Counted from the first letter of the stretch, positions 42,622-53,445 are shown. The stretch is DNA of 55,567 bases from Herbaspirillum frisingense GSF30 (GCF_000300975.2 NZ_AEEC02000036.1:1-55567), one strand, 5' to 3'. Notes: a model not told the origin generated them from the sequence alone. Translations and numbers: made by a program.

Positions 42622-42847
42622 GTCGGATCTCCTTGGCAGATAGCTAAGCTGCAAGTTTAGCGGTTTCGCAGCCATCCTCAAAACGCGATGCCCTGATGAG
42701 ACCGTTTTTTTGCGAGCGGGTGCCGGAAAGTGAAGAATTTTCCTTCAGGAAATGCTCCGACTTGGTGACTTTGGCTTCGCCCCGGGCCCACGCACCAAAA
42801 TGTGTTTGCCTCGTTTGACGCAGGATTATCAAAAAGCAATCAATATC

Positions 42848-42862
42848 GCACCACGGTCGTGC
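42848..42862 (+). promoter_or_regulatory. Candidate NtrC-binding site
   Basis: GCAC-N7-GTGC (GCACCACGGTCGTGC) fits the dyad of NtrC sites. It lies about 110 bases upstream of the sigma-54 promoter, a usual enhancer distance. Confidence 0.6.
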
Positions 42863-42963
42863 ATTTTCGCTTCGAGTGCACTATTTTGAAGCTGGTGTCG
42901 AAAAAAATCGTTGTAAATCTCCGCTTTCCAGCAAAAACACAAGTCTGCCTTGCCGAAAGGACA

Positions 42964-42979
42964 TGGCACGGCTCCTGCT
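42964..42979 (+). promoter_or_regulatory. Sigma-54 promoter of porin-glnK-amtB
   Basis: TGGCACGGCTCCTGCT has the GG (-24) and GC (-12) pairs separated by exactly ten bases, and TGGCACG matches the -24 consensus. It stands 60 bases before the first ATG, as expected for a nitrogen-limitation operon. Confidence 0.8.
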
Positions 42980-43039
42980 ACATGGTTTGGGCAAAAGACT
43001 AAAAGACTTAACTGTTAAACACAAACCAGAGGGAAAGTC

Positions 43040-43822
43040 ATGAAGAAACTGATTCTTGCAACAGCCATCGCAGCATCCTTCGTTTCTACCGTGGCCCGTG
43101 CAGAGGACGCCAAGCCAGACAATGAATTGAGCTTCAACGCTGCGGTCGTGAGCGATTACCGCTACCGCGGCCTGACCCAGACGCGTTTCGACCCGGCCCT
43201 GCAGGTTGGCGCTGACTACACGCACAACCCGACCGGCCTGTACGCCGGCACCTGGCTGACCAACATCAAGTGGATCAAGGACGCTGGCGCACTGGCCGGT
43301 ACCGATACCAAGGGCGATGTCGAATGGGATATCTACGGCGGCAAGCGCGGTGACATCGGCGGCGGCTTCACCTACGACGTCGGCGGCCTGTACTACTACT
43401 ACCCGGGCAACACCCTGGCCAATGCCGGCCTGAAGAACGCCAATACCTTCGAACTGTATGGCCAGATCGGTTACGGCCCGGCCTACTTCAAGTATTCGCA
43501 ATCGCTGACCAACCTGTTCGGCGCGGTCAACAGCAAGTACAGCCAGTACTACGACCTGGGTGCCAACTTCGAGACCTTCTACGGCGTGATGCTGGGTCTG
43601 CACGTGGGTCACCAGAACGTGCGCGGCAACCCCAGCGAGGCCAGCTACACCGACTGGAAGATCGGCCTGTCCAAGACCTTCGACGAAGTCGCCGGCATCA
43701 CCCTGGGCGTGGCCTATGTCGGTACCGACATGAAGGATGGCTTCGCTACCACTCCGGCATCGGACGGTGCCAAGAACGTCGGCAAGAACGGCGTCGTCGT
43801 CTCCATCAGCAAAACTTTCTAA
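43040..43822 (+). CDS. TorF-family outer-membrane porin-like protein (NlmA-like)
   Basis: A 260-aa protein with a cleavable signal peptide (MKKLILATAIAASFVSTVARA) and a beta-barrel pattern of alternating strands ending in a C-terminal Phe (ISKTF). Matches the TIGR02001/TorF family, including VVSDYRYRGLTQTRFDPALQVGADY. First gene of an operon with glnK (12-base gap) and amtB. In Herbaspirillum the gene at this position is called nlmA, induced on nitrogen limitation. It may pass ammonium or other nitrogen compounds through the outer membrane; inference. Confidence 0.88.
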   Translation: MKKLILATAIAASFVSTVARAEDAKPDNELSFNAAVVSDYRYRGLTQTRFDPALQVGADYTHNPTGLYAGTWLTNIKWIKDAGALAGTDTKGDVEWDIYGGKRGDIGGGFTYDVGGLYYYYPGNTLANAGLKNANTFELYGQIGYGPAYFKYSQSLTNLFGAVNSKYSQYYDLGANFETFYGVMLGLHVGHQNVRGNPSEASYTDWKIGLSKTFDEVAGITLGVAYVGTDMKDGFATTPASDGAKNVGKNGVVVSISKTF

Positions 43823-44173
<351 letters not shown>

Positions 44174-44189
44174 AAAAAGGGGAATTCTA

Positions 44190-45722
44190 ATGAGCATGAA
44201 GAAAATGTTTTCCGGCGCGCTCGCCATTGGCGCGCTGCTGTTTGCAGTAGGTTTTACTGCCCCGGCCCAGGCGCAGGACGCGCCCAAGCCTGAAGCTGCG
44301 GCCACCGCCGCTGCCCCGGCCGCTGCCGCTCCGGCTGCACCCAAGGCTGAAGCTGCCGCTCCTGCCGCTGCTGCTCCTGCCGCCCCGGCGGCCGCTGCCG
44401 CCGCACCCGCACCGGTGCCCAACAAGGGCGATACCGCCTGGATGCTGGTCTGCACCGCCTTCGTCATCCTCATGACCCTGCCGGGCCTAGGCCTGTTCTA
44501 CGGCGGCCTGGTGCGCAGCAAGAACATGCTGTCGGTGCTGATGCAGTGCTTCATGATCTTCTCGCTGATCTACATCCTGTGGTTCGTGTACGGCTACAGC
44601 ATCGCGTTCACCGAGGGCGGAGCATTCTTCGGCGGCTTCGACCGACTGTTCCTGCATGGCCTGACCGGTGATTCGAACACCGGCACCTTCAGCAAGGGCG
44701 TGGTCATCCCCGAACTGGTCTTCGTGGCCTTCCAGGGTGCGTTTGCAGCCATCACCGTGGCGCTGATCATCGGTTCCTTCGCAGAACGCGTGAAGTTCTC
44801 CGCCGTGATCCTGTTCTCGATCCTGTGGTTCACCTTCTCCTACCTGCCGATGGCCCACATGGTCTGGTTCTGGCCGGGTCCGGACGCCTTCACCGACGCT
44901 GCTGCCGCTGAAAAGGCGACTGCGATCTCGGGCTGGCTGTTCCAGAAGGGCGCGCTGGATTACGCCGGCGGCACCGTGGTGCACATCAACGCCGCTATCG
45001 CTGGCCTGGTCGGTTCCTATGTGATCGGCAAGCGTATCGGTTTCGGCAAGGAAGCCTTCAAGCCGCATAGCCTGACCCTGACCATGGTCGGTGCCTCGCT
45101 GCTGTGGTTCGGCTGGTTCGGCTTCAACGCCGGCTCCGGTCTGGAAGCCAACGGTGGCGCTGCCCTGGCCTTCGTCAACACCATCCTGGCAACTGCTGCT
45201 GCCGTGCTGTCCTGGAGCTTCGGCGAATGGATCGGCAAGGGCAAGCCCTCCATGCTGGGTGCTGCTTCGGGTGCTGTCGCCGGTCTGGTGGCGATCACTC
45301 CGGCGGCCGGCTTCGTGGGCGTCATCGGCGCCGTGGTCATGGGCCTGCTGGCTGGCCTGCTGTGCCTGTGGGGCGTGAGCGGTCTGAAGAAGCTGCTGGG
45401 TTCGGACGACGCGCTGGACGTGTTCGGCGTGCACGGCGTGGGCGGCATCCTGGGTGCCATCCTGACCGGTGTGTTCGCTGCACCGAGCCTGGGCGGCACC
45501 GGCATCTACGACTACGTCGCCAATGCCGTGGCACCGGACTACTCCATCGGCGGCCAGGTCTGGATCCAGTTCCAGGGCGTGCTGACCACCGTGGTGATCT
45601 CGGGTGTGGTTTCCTTCATCGCCTACAAGATCGTCGACGTCGTCATCGGTCTGCGTGTGACCGAAGAGGAAGAACGCGAAGGCCTGGACATTTCCAGCCA
45701 CGGCGAATCGGCTTACCACTAA
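44190..45722 (+). CDS. amtB: Ammonium transporter AmtB
   Basis: A 510-aa ammonium channel. It has an N-terminal signal peptide ending AQAQDA and a ~50-residue Ala/Pro-rich linker before the 11-helix core that starts NKGDTAWMLVCTAFVILMTLPGL. The core keeps the twin-His (HINAAIAGLVGS; FGVHGVGGILGAILTGVF) and Phe-gate features. It conducts NH4+/NH3 at low external concentration and is inhibited by GlnK. A strong terminator follows. Confidence 0.96.
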   Translation: MSMKKMFSGALAIGALLFAVGFTAPAQAQDAPKPEAAATAAAPAAAAPAAPKAEAAAPAAAAPAAPAAAAAAPAPVPNKGDTAWMLVCTAFVILMTLPGLGLFYGGLVRSKNMLSVLMQCFMIFSLIYILWFVYGYSIAFTEGGAFFGGFDRLFLHGLTGDSNTGTFSKGVVIPELVFVAFQGAFAAITVALIIGSFAERVKFSAVILFSILWFTFSYLPMAHMVWFWPGPDAFTDAAAAEKATAISGWLFQKGALDYAGGTVVHINAAIAGLVGSYVIGKRIGFGKEAFKPHSLTLTMVGASLLWFGWFGFNAGSGLEANGGAALAFVNTILATAAAVLSWSFGEWIGKGKPSMLGAASGAVAGLVAITPAAGFVGVIGAVVMGLLAGLLCLWGVSGLKKLLGSDDALDVFGVHGVGGILGAILTGVFAAPSLGGTGIYDYVANAVAPDYSIGGQVWIQFQGVLTTVVISGVVSFIAYKIVDVVIGLRVTEEEEREGLDISSHGESAYH

Positions 45723-45778
45723 GCATCAGCTGTAACGAGTCTGCAGTATTCCTTCGGGGCTGGAAACGGCCTCTTTAT

Positions 45779-45804
45779 AAGGCGCCTTCGGGCGCCTTTT
45801 TTCA
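45779..45804 (+). terminator. Terminator of porin-glnK-amtB
   Basis: AAGGCGCC-TTCG-GGCGCCTT followed by TTTT: a tetraloop stem, 57 bases past the amtB stop. The ~300 bases from here to gshA hold no recognised gene. Confidence 0.92.
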
Positions 45805-46105
45805 TTTTCCGGCCGCCAGGAAGAGAAAGGTTAGTGAAGATTTCTTCATGGCAATGCTGCAAGTGATGCGCTTTTGCATCGCCGCGCAATAATTCCCGAC
45901 TATTTGACTCGGGCTCTTTAAAATACCTTCATCATCGCCATCTGGAGTCTCCCAGCCACGCCCTTGCAGCGACCGTGGCCGGTGAGGGCCATGGCTGAAA
46001 TGGCAACAGCGCAGCCCAGCGGCTTATACCGCGTCGCAACACGGATGCAGGAATCCGCTAAAATCGTCACTCGCTGCCGGCATTTACATCTCGTTAAGGT
46101 TTTTT

Positions 46106-47404
46106 ATGGTCCCGCATCTCGTCACCGCTCTGAATGGTCCCCTGCTGGAGCTGGAGAAGAAAATCCTGGGCGCCACGCCGGCCATCGAACGCTGGTTCCG
46201 CATGGAATGGCAGGAACATACGCCGCCGTTCTATTGCTCGGTCGATCTGCGCAACGCCGGCTTCAAGCTGGCGCCGGTCGATACCAACCTGTTCCCGGGC
46301 GGCTTCAACAACCTGTCGCCGGAAATGCTGCCGCTGGCAGTGCAGGCGGCCATGGCCGCCATCGAGAAATACTGTCCGGACGCGCGCAACCTGCTGCTGA
46401 TCCCGGAAAACCAGCCCGGCAATACCTTCTACCTGCAAAACATCGGCCGGCTGATGCAGATCTTCCGCCAGACCGGACTGAACGTGCGCCTGGGGACCCT
46501 GGCGCCGGGCGTGACCAAGCCGCAGCACATGGAGTTGCCCGACGGCACCCAGATCACCCTGGAGCCGCTGGAACGTTCGGCCAATGGTCGTCGCCTGGGC
46601 CTCAAGAATTTCGATCCCTGTACGGTGCTGCTCAACAACGACCTGTCCATCGGCATTCCGTCGGTGCTTGAGGGCCTGCATGAGCAGAGCGTGCTGCCGC
46701 CGCTGCATGCCGGCTGGGCAATGCGCCGCAAGAGCAATCACTTCGCTGCCTATGATGAGGTGGTGAAGAAGTTTTCCAAGATGGTGGAAGTCGATCCCTG
46801 GATGCTCAATCCGCTCTTCACCAAGGTTGGCGACATCGATTTCCAGGAAAATACCGGTACCGACGCGCTGGCCGACAGCGTGTCCTCGCTGCTGTCGAAG
46901 ATCCGCAAGAAGTACAAGGAATACGGCATCAAGGAACAACCCTTCGTTTTTATCAAGGCCAATGCCGGTACTTACGGCATGGGCATCATGACGGTCAAGG
47001 ACGCCAGCGAGATCAAGGACCTCAATCGCAAGCAGCGCACCGGCATGCTGGCCGGCAAGGAAGGGCTGGAAGTGTCGGAGGTGATCGTGCAGGAAGGCGT
47101 GCACTCCTTCGAGCGCATCAACCAGGCCGTGGCCGAGCCGGTGGTCTACATGATCGACCGTTACGTGGTGGGCGGTTTCTACCGCGTACATGCCGACCGT
47201 GGCGTGAACGAGAACCTCAATGCGCCCGGCGCGCATTTCGTGCCCCTGGCCTTCGCCCAGCAGCACGCCCTGCCGGACATGCACGCCAAGCCGGGGACGG
47301 CCGCGCCCAACCGTTTCTACATGTATGGCGTGGTGGCGCGACTGGCGCTGCTGGCGGCATCGGTAGAGATGGAAAAGACCGATCCCAACCCGGAAGTTTA
47401 TTAA
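46106..47404 (+). CDS. gshA: Glutamate-cysteine ligase, type III
   Basis: A 432-aa protein matching the proteobacterial type III GshA family. It catalyses ATP-dependent joining of Glu and Cys, the first step of glutathione synthesis. Features include LIPENQPGNTFYLQNIGRLMQIFR, the lysine- and glycine-rich FVFIKANAGTYGMGIMTVKDA ATP-grasp-like segment and YVVGGFYRVHADRGVNENLNAPG. Followed after 38 bases by gshB on the same strand, so both steps are encoded together. Confidence 0.93.
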   Translation: MVPHLVTALNGPLLELEKKILGATPAIERWFRMEWQEHTPPFYCSVDLRNAGFKLAPVDTNLFPGGFNNLSPEMLPLAVQAAMAAIEKYCPDARNLLLIPENQPGNTFYLQNIGRLMQIFRQTGLNVRLGTLAPGVTKPQHMELPDGTQITLEPLERSANGRRLGLKNFDPCTVLLNNDLSIGIPSVLEGLHEQSVLPPLHAGWAMRRKSNHFAAYDEVVKKFSKMVEVDPWMLNPLFTKVGDIDFQENTGTDALADSVSSLLSKIRKKYKEYGIKEQPFVFIKANAGTYGMGIMTVKDASEIKDLNRKQRTGMLAGKEGLEVSEVIVQEGVHSFERINQAVAEPVVYMIDRYVVGGFYRVHADRGVNENLNAPGAHFVPLAFAQQHALPDMHAKPGTAAPNRFYMYGVVARLALLAASVEMEKTDPNPEVY

Positions 47405-47442
47405 TATCGGGCCTGCGCCAGGCCCAACAGGACACCCGTCTC

Positions 47443-48411
47443 ATGAAAATCGCTTTCCTCGCCGATCCTCTGGATACGTTCAAGACGTACAAGGATTCCA
47501 CCTTTGCCATGATGCGCGAAGCCGCGCGGCGTGGTCACGCCATCTATGCCTTCGAACAGGGCGACCTGGTGCTGGAAAGCGGGCTGGTGACCGCCAATGC
47601 CTTCAAGCTGACGCTGACCGGCGATGCCGATGACTGGTACCGAGCCGACAAGCCGGCCTCGGCCTTCCTCTCCGAATTCGATGCGGTGATCGTGCGCAAG
47701 GACCCGCCCTTCGACATGGAGTACATCTACACCACCTACCTGCTGGAGCTGGCCGAGAAGCAGGGCGCGCGCGTGTTCAACAAGCCGGCTGCGATCCGCA
47801 GCCACAACGAGAAGCTGGCCATCGCCCAGTTCCCGCAATACACCGCGCCGACGCTGGTCACGCGGGATGCCAAGCGCCTGCGCGATTTCCACGGTGAGCA
47901 CCAGGACGTGATCCTCAAGCCCCTGGACGGCATGGGTGGCATGGGCATCTTCCGCGTCAAGGCCGACGGCATGAACCTGGGCTCCATCATCGAGACCCTG
48001 ACCGACAACGGTCAACGCACGATCATGGCGCAACGTTTCATTCCTCAGATCAGCGCAGGCGACAAGCGCATCCTGTTGATCGGCGGCAAGGTGGTGCCCA
48101 ATGTGCTGGCACGCATTCCGCAGGGCAACGAGGTGCGCGGCAACCTGGCCGCCGGTGGTCTGGGCAAGGCACAACCGGCATCGGCGCGGGATATCGAGAT
48201 CGGCGAAGCGCTGGGTCCTGTCCTGTATGAACGTGGCCTGTTGCTGGTAGGATTGGACGCCATCGGCGACTATCTCACCGAGATCAACGTGACCAGCCCG
48301 ACCTGCTTCCAGGAAATCACCCAGCAGACCGGGTTTGATGTGGCGGCGATGTTCGTGGACGCGCTGGAGGCAGCCGCAGGGGCAGCAGAGGCAACAGGGT
48401 CGATCGGATAA
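47443..48411 (+). CDS. gshB: Glutathione synthetase
   Basis: A 322-aa ATP-grasp enzyme adding Gly to gamma-glutamyl-cysteine. The N-terminus MKIAFLADPLDTFKTYKDST and RKDPPFDMEYIYTTYLLE are typical GshB, with ATP-binding DVILKPLDGMGGMGIFRVKA and the C-terminal DAIGDYLTEINVTSPTCFQEI. Normal length. Upstream partner is gshA. Confidence 0.97.
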   Translation: MKIAFLADPLDTFKTYKDSTFAMMREAARRGHAIYAFEQGDLVLESGLVTANAFKLTLTGDADDWYRADKPASAFLSEFDAVIVRKDPPFDMEYIYTTYLLELAEKQGARVFNKPAAIRSHNEKLAIAQFPQYTAPTLVTRDAKRLRDFHGEHQDVILKPLDGMGGMGIFRVKADGMNLGSIIETLTDNGQRTIMAQRFIPQISAGDKRILLIGGKVVPNVLARIPQGNEVRGNLAAGGLGKAQPASARDIEIGEALGPVLYERGLLLVGLDAIGDYLTEINVTSPTCFQEITQQTGFDVAAMFVDALEAAAGAAEATGSIG

Positions 48412-48476
48412 TGGGATCGACAGAGCATGACGGGCTGCTCGGGGAAAAGCGCGTCGCATCAGATGGCAACAAATCC

Positions 48477-48887
48477 ATGGTTGGTATTCTTCTCTTGACG
48501 CACGCCCCGCTGGGGCAAGCTTTCCTGGCCGCCGCAACGCACGTCTTCCGCGGCCGTCCCGAACGGATGGAGGCGATTGACGTGATCGCCGACCAGAATC
48601 CGGCGGAGGTGCAAAAACTCGCCATCGAGGCGGTAGGTCGCCTCGATGATGGCAGCGGTGTGCTGGTCATCACCGATGTCATGGGCGGTACGCCCTCCAA
48701 CTGTACGGGCTTCCTGTGTGGTCTGGGCAACGTCCAGGTGATCGCAGGCATCAGCCTGCCGATGCTGCTACGGGCTCTGACCTATCGCAATGACACGCTG
48801 GATGTAGTGGTTGAAATGGCGCTGGCCGGAGGCCAGAATGGTGCAGTGCGGATCGACAATCGCATCCGCGTGGCAGCCTCGGCCTGA
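48477..48887 (+). CDS. PTS EIIA component, mannose type
   Basis: A 136-aa EIIA(Man)-fold protein with the active His9 in GILLLTHAPLG and the VITDVMGGTPSNCTGFL loop. No EIIB, EIIC or EIID follows; with ptsH and ptsI next, this is the regulatory PTS arrangement of Proteobacteria, where EIIA reports carbon or nitrogen state instead of transporting sugar. The start at 48477 is the first with family sequence; the frame open from 48411 adds 22 residues without features. Confidence 0.88.
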   Translation: MVGILLLTHAPLGQAFLAAATHVFRGRPERMEAIDVIADQNPAEVQKLAIEAVGRLDDGSGVLVITDVMGGTPSNCTGFLCGLGNVQVIAGISLPMLLRALTYRNDTLDVVVEMALAGGQNGAVRIDNRIRVAASA

Positions 48888-48957
48888 TCCATCGTTGTGA
48901 CCGCAGTGGACTGCGGTCGCGGACGGCGCGCCAACAAGATAAAAACGAAAGCGGAAC

Positions 48958-49227
48958 ATGATTCAAAAAGAACTCGAAATCGTCAACAAGCTTGGCCTGC
49001 ATGCCCGTGCTTCGGCCAAGTTCACCCAGCTGGCCGGCAAGTTCAAGTGCGAAGTCTGGCTTACCTTCAACAAGCGCCGCGTCAATGCCAAGTCCATCAT
49101 GGGCGTGATGATGCTGGCCGCCGGCAAGGGCAGCATGGTGACCCTGGAAACCAATGGCGCCGACGAGCAGGAATGCTTCACGGCGCTTGAAGCGCTGATC
49201 GCCGACAAGTTCGGCGAAGGCCAGTAA
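48958..49227 (+). CDS. ptsH: HPr phosphocarrier
   Basis: An 89-aa HPr with the phospho-accepting His in NKLGLHARASAKF and the regulatory Ser region NAKSIMGVMMLAAGKGS. It receives phosphate from EI (ptsI downstream) and passes it to the EIIA upstream. Confidence 0.95.
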   Translation: MIQKELEIVNKLGLHARASAKFTQLAGKFKCEVWLTFNKRRVNAKSIMGVMMLAAGKGSMVTLETNGADEQECFTALEALIADKFGEGQ

Positions 49228-49477
49228 TCCTCCCCGACCGCGCCCGCGGTTTTGCGCCGCAACATCGCGGCGCGGCTGGAATGCTTCTTGCGATGTGAGG
49301 ATCGTCACGTGCATGTTGCGTGACGTGAAACAATATTCACCCCAGCTGCCTGTCACCCTACTCCGCCGCGATGTCCCCGGTCGCGATTGCCAAACCGCTA
49401 TTTGTTCGGTAACTTGCTCCAGGCTACCGCGCGCTGGCAACACGGCGGAATATAAGAACACAGGCAGGAGATACGCG

Positions 49478-51265
49478 ATGGCTTCTTTCAGCTTACATGG
49501 AATCGCGGTGTCGCAAGGCATCGCCATCGGACGCGCGCACTTGATGGCGCCGGCCGCACTGGACGTCAAACATTACCTGGTCGCGGCCGACCAGGTCGAA
49601 GCCGAGATCGCGCGCCTGAAGGGCGCCGTCAAGGCAGTGCACCAGGAACTGCACACCATCCGTTCGGAACTGCCCAAGGATGCGCCGCCGGAACTGGGCG
49701 CCTTCATCGACGTACATTCGCTGATCCTGTCAGACCCGATGCTGGCCGAAGTGCCGCAGGACATCATCCGTCACCGCTACTACAACGCCGAATGGGCGCT
49801 GGTCACCCAGATCGAGGAATTGTCGGCCCAGTTCGACGAAATCGAGGACCCCTACCTGCGCGAGCGCAAGGCCGACATCCAGCAGGTGGGCGAGCGCATC
49901 CTCAAGGTCATGACCGGTAGCGCCAGTCATCTTCCCCCCACCGGGGAGGCCGCCGCCAACATCATCGTGGTGGCGCACGACATCTCCCCGGCCGACATGC
50001 TGCAGTTCCGCGGGAACGCCTTCGCCGGCTTCGTCACCGACCTGGGCGGGCCCAATTCGCATACCGCCATCGTCGCCCGCAGCCTGGCCATTCCGGCGGC
50101 CGTGGGCATGCATAACGCCTCGGTACTGGTCAAGCACGACGACGTGCTCATCATCGATGGCGATGCCGGCGTGGTCATCGTCGATCCCTCACCGCTGGTG
50201 CTGGCGCAGTACCGTGCCCGCCAGGAGCGCCTGCTGCGCGAGCGCAAGAAGCTCTCGCGCCTGAAGAAGACTCCCGCCATCACCCAGGATGGCGAACCCA
50301 TCACGCTGCTGGCCAACATCGAATTGCCGGGCGATGCCGCGCCGGCCTTCGAGGCGGGGGCCATGGGCATCGGTCTGTTCCGCTCCGAGTTCCTGTTCAT
50401 GGGGCGCGCCGGGCATCTGGAGAAATTCCCTTCCGAGGATGAACAGTGCGAGTCATACAAGCAGGTCGTCATCGCCATGAAGGGGCGGCCGGTCACCATC
50501 CGTACGCTCGACGTGGGCGCCGACAAGCCGCTGGACGAGGATGAGGAAACCGCCCTGAACCCGGCCCTGGGTCTGCGCGCCATCCGCTATTGCCTGTCCG
50601 AGCCGCAGATGTTCCTCACGCAGTTGCGCGCCATCCTGCGTGCTTCCGCGTATGGGCCGATCAAGCTGCTCATCCCGATGATGGCGCATGCCTTCGAGAT
50701 CGATCAGACCCTGGCGATGATCGAGCAGGCCAAGCAGCAGCTGCGCGATCGCAAGCAGAAGTTCGATGAGGACATCCCGGTGGGCGCCATGATCGAGATT
50801 CCGGCGGCGGCACTGGCACTGCCCCTGTTCATCAAGCGCCTGGACTTCCTTTCCATCGGCACCAATGACCTGATCCAGTACACGCTGGCCATCGACCGCG
50901 TCGACCACGAAGTGGCGCATCTCTATGACCCGCTGCATCCGGCCGTGCTGTTCCTGCTCTCGACGGTGATCGCCCAGGGGCGCAAGGCCGGCATTCCGGT
51001 GTCGGTCTGTGGTGAAATGGCGGGCGACCTGAAATGGACGCGCCTGTTGCTGGGCATGGGCCTGCTGGAATTTTCCATGCATCCCTCGCAGATCCTGTCG
51101 GTGAAGAACGAGATCCTCAACAGCGACCTGCGTCTGCTGGAACCACAGGTCAAGAAGGTCTTGCGCGCCTCCGAACCGTCCGCCATCAGCGCGGCCATGG
51201 CGCAACTGCAGGCCCTGCACGCCGAAGTGCCGGCGGTCGAAGCCAAGTTGGCAAGGCGACGCTGA
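49478..51265 (+). CDS. ptsI: PTS enzyme I
   Basis: A 595-aa phosphoenolpyruvate-protein phosphotransferase. The active His is in DLGGPNSHTAIVARS (about residue 195), and the PEP-binding C-terminal barrel shows FRSEFLFMGR, MIEIPAAAL and FLSIGTNDLIQYTLAIDR. The start at 49478 follows GGCAGGAG; the longer frame from 49295 lacks a site. Completes the EIIA-HPr-EI relay. Confidence 0.96.
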   Translation: MASFSLHGIAVSQGIAIGRAHLMAPAALDVKHYLVAADQVEAEIARLKGAVKAVHQELHTIRSELPKDAPPELGAFIDVHSLILSDPMLAEVPQDIIRHRYYNAEWALVTQIEELSAQFDEIEDPYLRERKADIQQVGERILKVMTGSASHLPPTGEAAANIIVVAHDISPADMLQFRGNAFAGFVTDLGGPNSHTAIVARSLAIPAAVGMHNASVLVKHDDVLIIDGDAGVVIVDPSPLVLAQYRARQERLLRERKKLSRLKKTPAITQDGEPITLLANIELPGDAAPAFEAGAMGIGLFRSEFLFMGRAGHLEKFPSEDEQCESYKQVVIAMKGRPVTIRTLDVGADKPLDEDEETALNPALGLRAIRYCLSEPQMFLTQLRAILRASAYGPIKLLIPMMAHAFEIDQTLAMIEQAKQQLRDRKQKFDEDIPVGAMIEIPAAALALPLFIKRLDFLSIGTNDLIQYTLAIDRVDHEVAHLYDPLHPAVLFLLSTVIAQGRKAGIPVSVCGEMAGDLKWTRLLLGMGLLEFSMHPSQILSVKNEILNSDLRLLEPQVKKVLRASEPSAISAAMAQLQALHAEVPAVEAKLARRR

Positions 51266-51462
51266 GCTGCGCCGCGCTGGTCGGGCAGGGTCGTTTGACG
51301 GGCCTGCCCGACTTGGGTATTCTTACGCCACTGCGCCGATTTGAACGGTTTGACCAACTTCAGCTTGCGGGCGCCGGGATCCTGATCCCATCTAAATGCG
51401 GCTAAAGCGAGCTTGGATCAGCAGTTCTTCCCAAGACCAGCCCCAGCCCCATCGATGAGTGA

Positions 51463-51492
51463 GCCCGCAAGCATTGCTTCCGGGCTTTTTTG
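51463..51492 (+). terminator. Terminator between ptsI and metX
   Basis: AGCCCG-C-AAGC-ATT-GCTT-C-CGGGCT followed by TTTTT, a two-part stem with T-run. The 337-base gap (51266-51602) holds no gene. Confidence 0.85.
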
Positions 51493-51602
51493 TTGCCCGT
51501 GACCAGCGCTCCGAAGACGGGCTCCAGCTCATTCCGGCGAAGCGACCGCCAGCCCTGACCCACAAGGATCGCCTGGCGCCGAGTCACTTACGCAGAAACA
51601 TC

Positions 51603-52742
51603 ATGTCGATCGGAATCGTATCGCCCCAGGTCATGCATTTCGACCAGCCCCTGCCGCTACAGAGCGGCGCCGCGCTGGCCGATTACTCGCTGACCTATGA
51701 AACCTACGGCACCCTCAATGCCGACAAATCCAATGCCGTGCTGGTGTGCCACGCGCTCAATGCGTCCCACCATGTGGCCGGCGTCTATGCCGACGACCCC
51801 GACAACGTCGGCTGGTGGGACAACATGGTCGGCCCCGGCAAGTCGCTCGATACCGACCGCTTCTTCGTCATCGGCGTGAACAACCTGGGGTCCTGTTTCG
51901 GCTCCACCGGCCCCATGCACCCCAATCCGGCCACCGGCCAGCCCTACGGCGCGGATTTTCCAGTGGTGACGGTGGAAGACTGGGTCAATGCCCAGGCACG
52001 CCTGGCGGACCGCCTGGGCATCGAGTGCTTTGCCGCCGTCATGGGCGGCTCGCTGGGCGGTATGCAGGCGTTGGCCTGGAGCATGATGTACCCGGAGCGC
52101 CTGCGCCATTGCCTGGTGATCGCCTCTACCCCCAAGCTGTCGGCCCAGAACATTGCCTTCAACGACGTGGCGCGTCAGGCCATCCTGACCGATCCGCAAT
52201 ACCATGGCGGCGATTTCTATGCGCATGGCGTGGTGCCCAAGAACGGTCTGCGGGTGGCGCGCATGGTGGGTCACATCACCTATCTGTCGGATGACGACAT
52301 GGCCGAGAAATTCGGCCGCGACCTGCGCTCCGGCCAGTACCAGTTCGGCTACGGCGTGGACTTCGAGATCGAGTCCTATCTGCGTTACCAGGGCGACAAG
52401 TTCTCTACCTACTTCGACGCCAATACCTATCTGCTGATCACCAAGGCGCTGGACTACTTCGACCCGGCGCGTGAATTCGGTGGCGACCTGGCCAAGGCCT
52501 TCGCCCGCACACGGGCCAGGTTCCTGCTGGTGTCCTTCACCACCGACTGGCGTTTCTCGCCGGAACGCAGCCGCGAGATGGTGCAGGCGCTGGTGGCCAA
52601 CAAGCGCCGCGTGAGCTATGCCGAGATCGACGCGCCGCACGGGCATGACGCTTTCTTGCTCGATGATGCGCGCTACATGAAGGTGGTGCGCGAATACTAC
52701 GCCAGCATCTGGACCGAACTGCAGCAGGAGGGCCGCGCATGA
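51603..52742 (+). CDS. metX: Homoserine O-acyltransferase MetX
   Basis: A 379-aa alpha/beta-hydrolase-fold enzyme activating homoserine for methionine synthesis. The catalytic Ser is in [15 protein letters not shown], and the Asp/His part lies in [13 protein letters not shown] and [13 protein letters not shown]. Many proteobacterial MetX proteins use succinyl-CoA instead of acetyl-CoA, so the acyl donor is left open. The start at 51603 matches the family N-terminus. It overlaps metW by 4 bases. Confidence 0.95.
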   Translation: MSIGIVSPQVMHFDQPLPLQSGAALADYSLTYETYGTLNADKSNAVLVCHALNASHHVAGVYADDPDNVGWWDNMVGPGKSLDTDRFFVIGVNNLGSCFGSTGPMHPNPATGQPYGADFPVVTVEDWVNAQARLADRLGIECFAAVMGGSLGGMQALAWSMMYPERLRHCLVIASTPKLSAQNIAFNDVARQAILTDPQYHGGDFYAHGVVPKNGLRVARMVGHITYLSDDDMAEKFGRDLRSGQYQFGYGVDFEIESYLRYQGDKFSTYFDANTYLLITKALDYFDPAREFGGDLAKAFARTRARFLLVSFTTDWRFSPERSREMVQALVANKRRVSYAEIDAPHGHDAFLLDDARYMKVVREYYASIWTELQQEGRA

Positions 52743-53341
52743 CTTTCGAACAATTGAGCGCGTTGCGCCCCGATCTGGCCTTCATCGCCCACTGGGTGCG
52801 TGAGAAGTCGCAGGTGCTGGACCTGGGCTGTGGCGATGGCGTGATGCTGGATTATTTGCAGACCGACAAGGGCTGTTCCGGCTATGGGGTGGAGATCGAT
52901 GATGCACAGATTCCCAAGTGCGTGGCGCGCGACGTCTCGGTGATCCAGCAGGACCTGAATGGCGGCCTGGCCATGTTCGAGGACAATGCCTTCGATACCG
53001 TGCTGTGCCTGTCGGCGCTGCAGATGGTCAAGGACGTGGAAGGCACGTTGCGCGAGATCGCCCGGGTCGGGCGTGAGGTGACGGTGTCCTTCCCCAATTT
53101 CGCCTACTGGCCGCACCGGGTGGCGCTCTTGCGGGGGCGCATGCCGGTTTCCAGAAGCCTTCCCTACCAGTGGTATGATACGCCGAACCTGCGCTGCGCC
53201 ACGATCAGGGACTTCGAGGCGCTGGCCAACCAGGTCGGGCTGGAGGTGCTGGAATGCGTGGCCTTGAAGGACGGCAAGCCGGTACGCTACCTGCCCAACT
53301 GGCGCGGCAGCCTGGCTGTGTTCAGGTTGCGCAAGAAATAA
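52739..53341 (+). CDS. metW: Methionine biosynthesis protein MetW
   Basis: A 200-aa SAM-dependent methyltransferase-fold protein with [15 protein letters not shown] and the family-typical [25 protein letters not shown], as well as [15 protein letters not shown]. It is always linked to metX in this group and needed with it for homoserine acylation or its control. Translational overlap (ATGA) with metX. Confidence 0.95.
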   Translation: MTFEQLSALRPDLAFIAHWVREKSQVLDLGCGDGVMLDYLQTDKGCSGYGVEIDDAQIPKCVARDVSVIQQDLNGGLAMFEDNAFDTVLCLSALQMVKDVEGTLREIARVGREVTVSFPNFAYWPHRVALLRGRMPVSRSLPYQWYDTPNLRCATIRDFEALANQVGLEVLECVALKDGKPVRYLPNWRGSLAVFRLRKK

Positions 53342-53366
53342 GCGCTCAGCTTCACATGCCCCGCAG

Positions 53367-53410
53367 ACGCCGGTCCGGCAGCGCCCCATCGCTGGCCTCC
53401 GGCGTTTTTT
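53367..53410 (+). terminator. Terminator after metXW
   Basis: Outer stem ACGCCGG/CCGGCGT and inner stem CAGCG/CGCTG, followed by TTTTTTCTTTC. Confidence 0.85.
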
Positions 53411-53445
53411 CTTTCATATCCCGCGTTTTTCGAGCCGACCCGCCC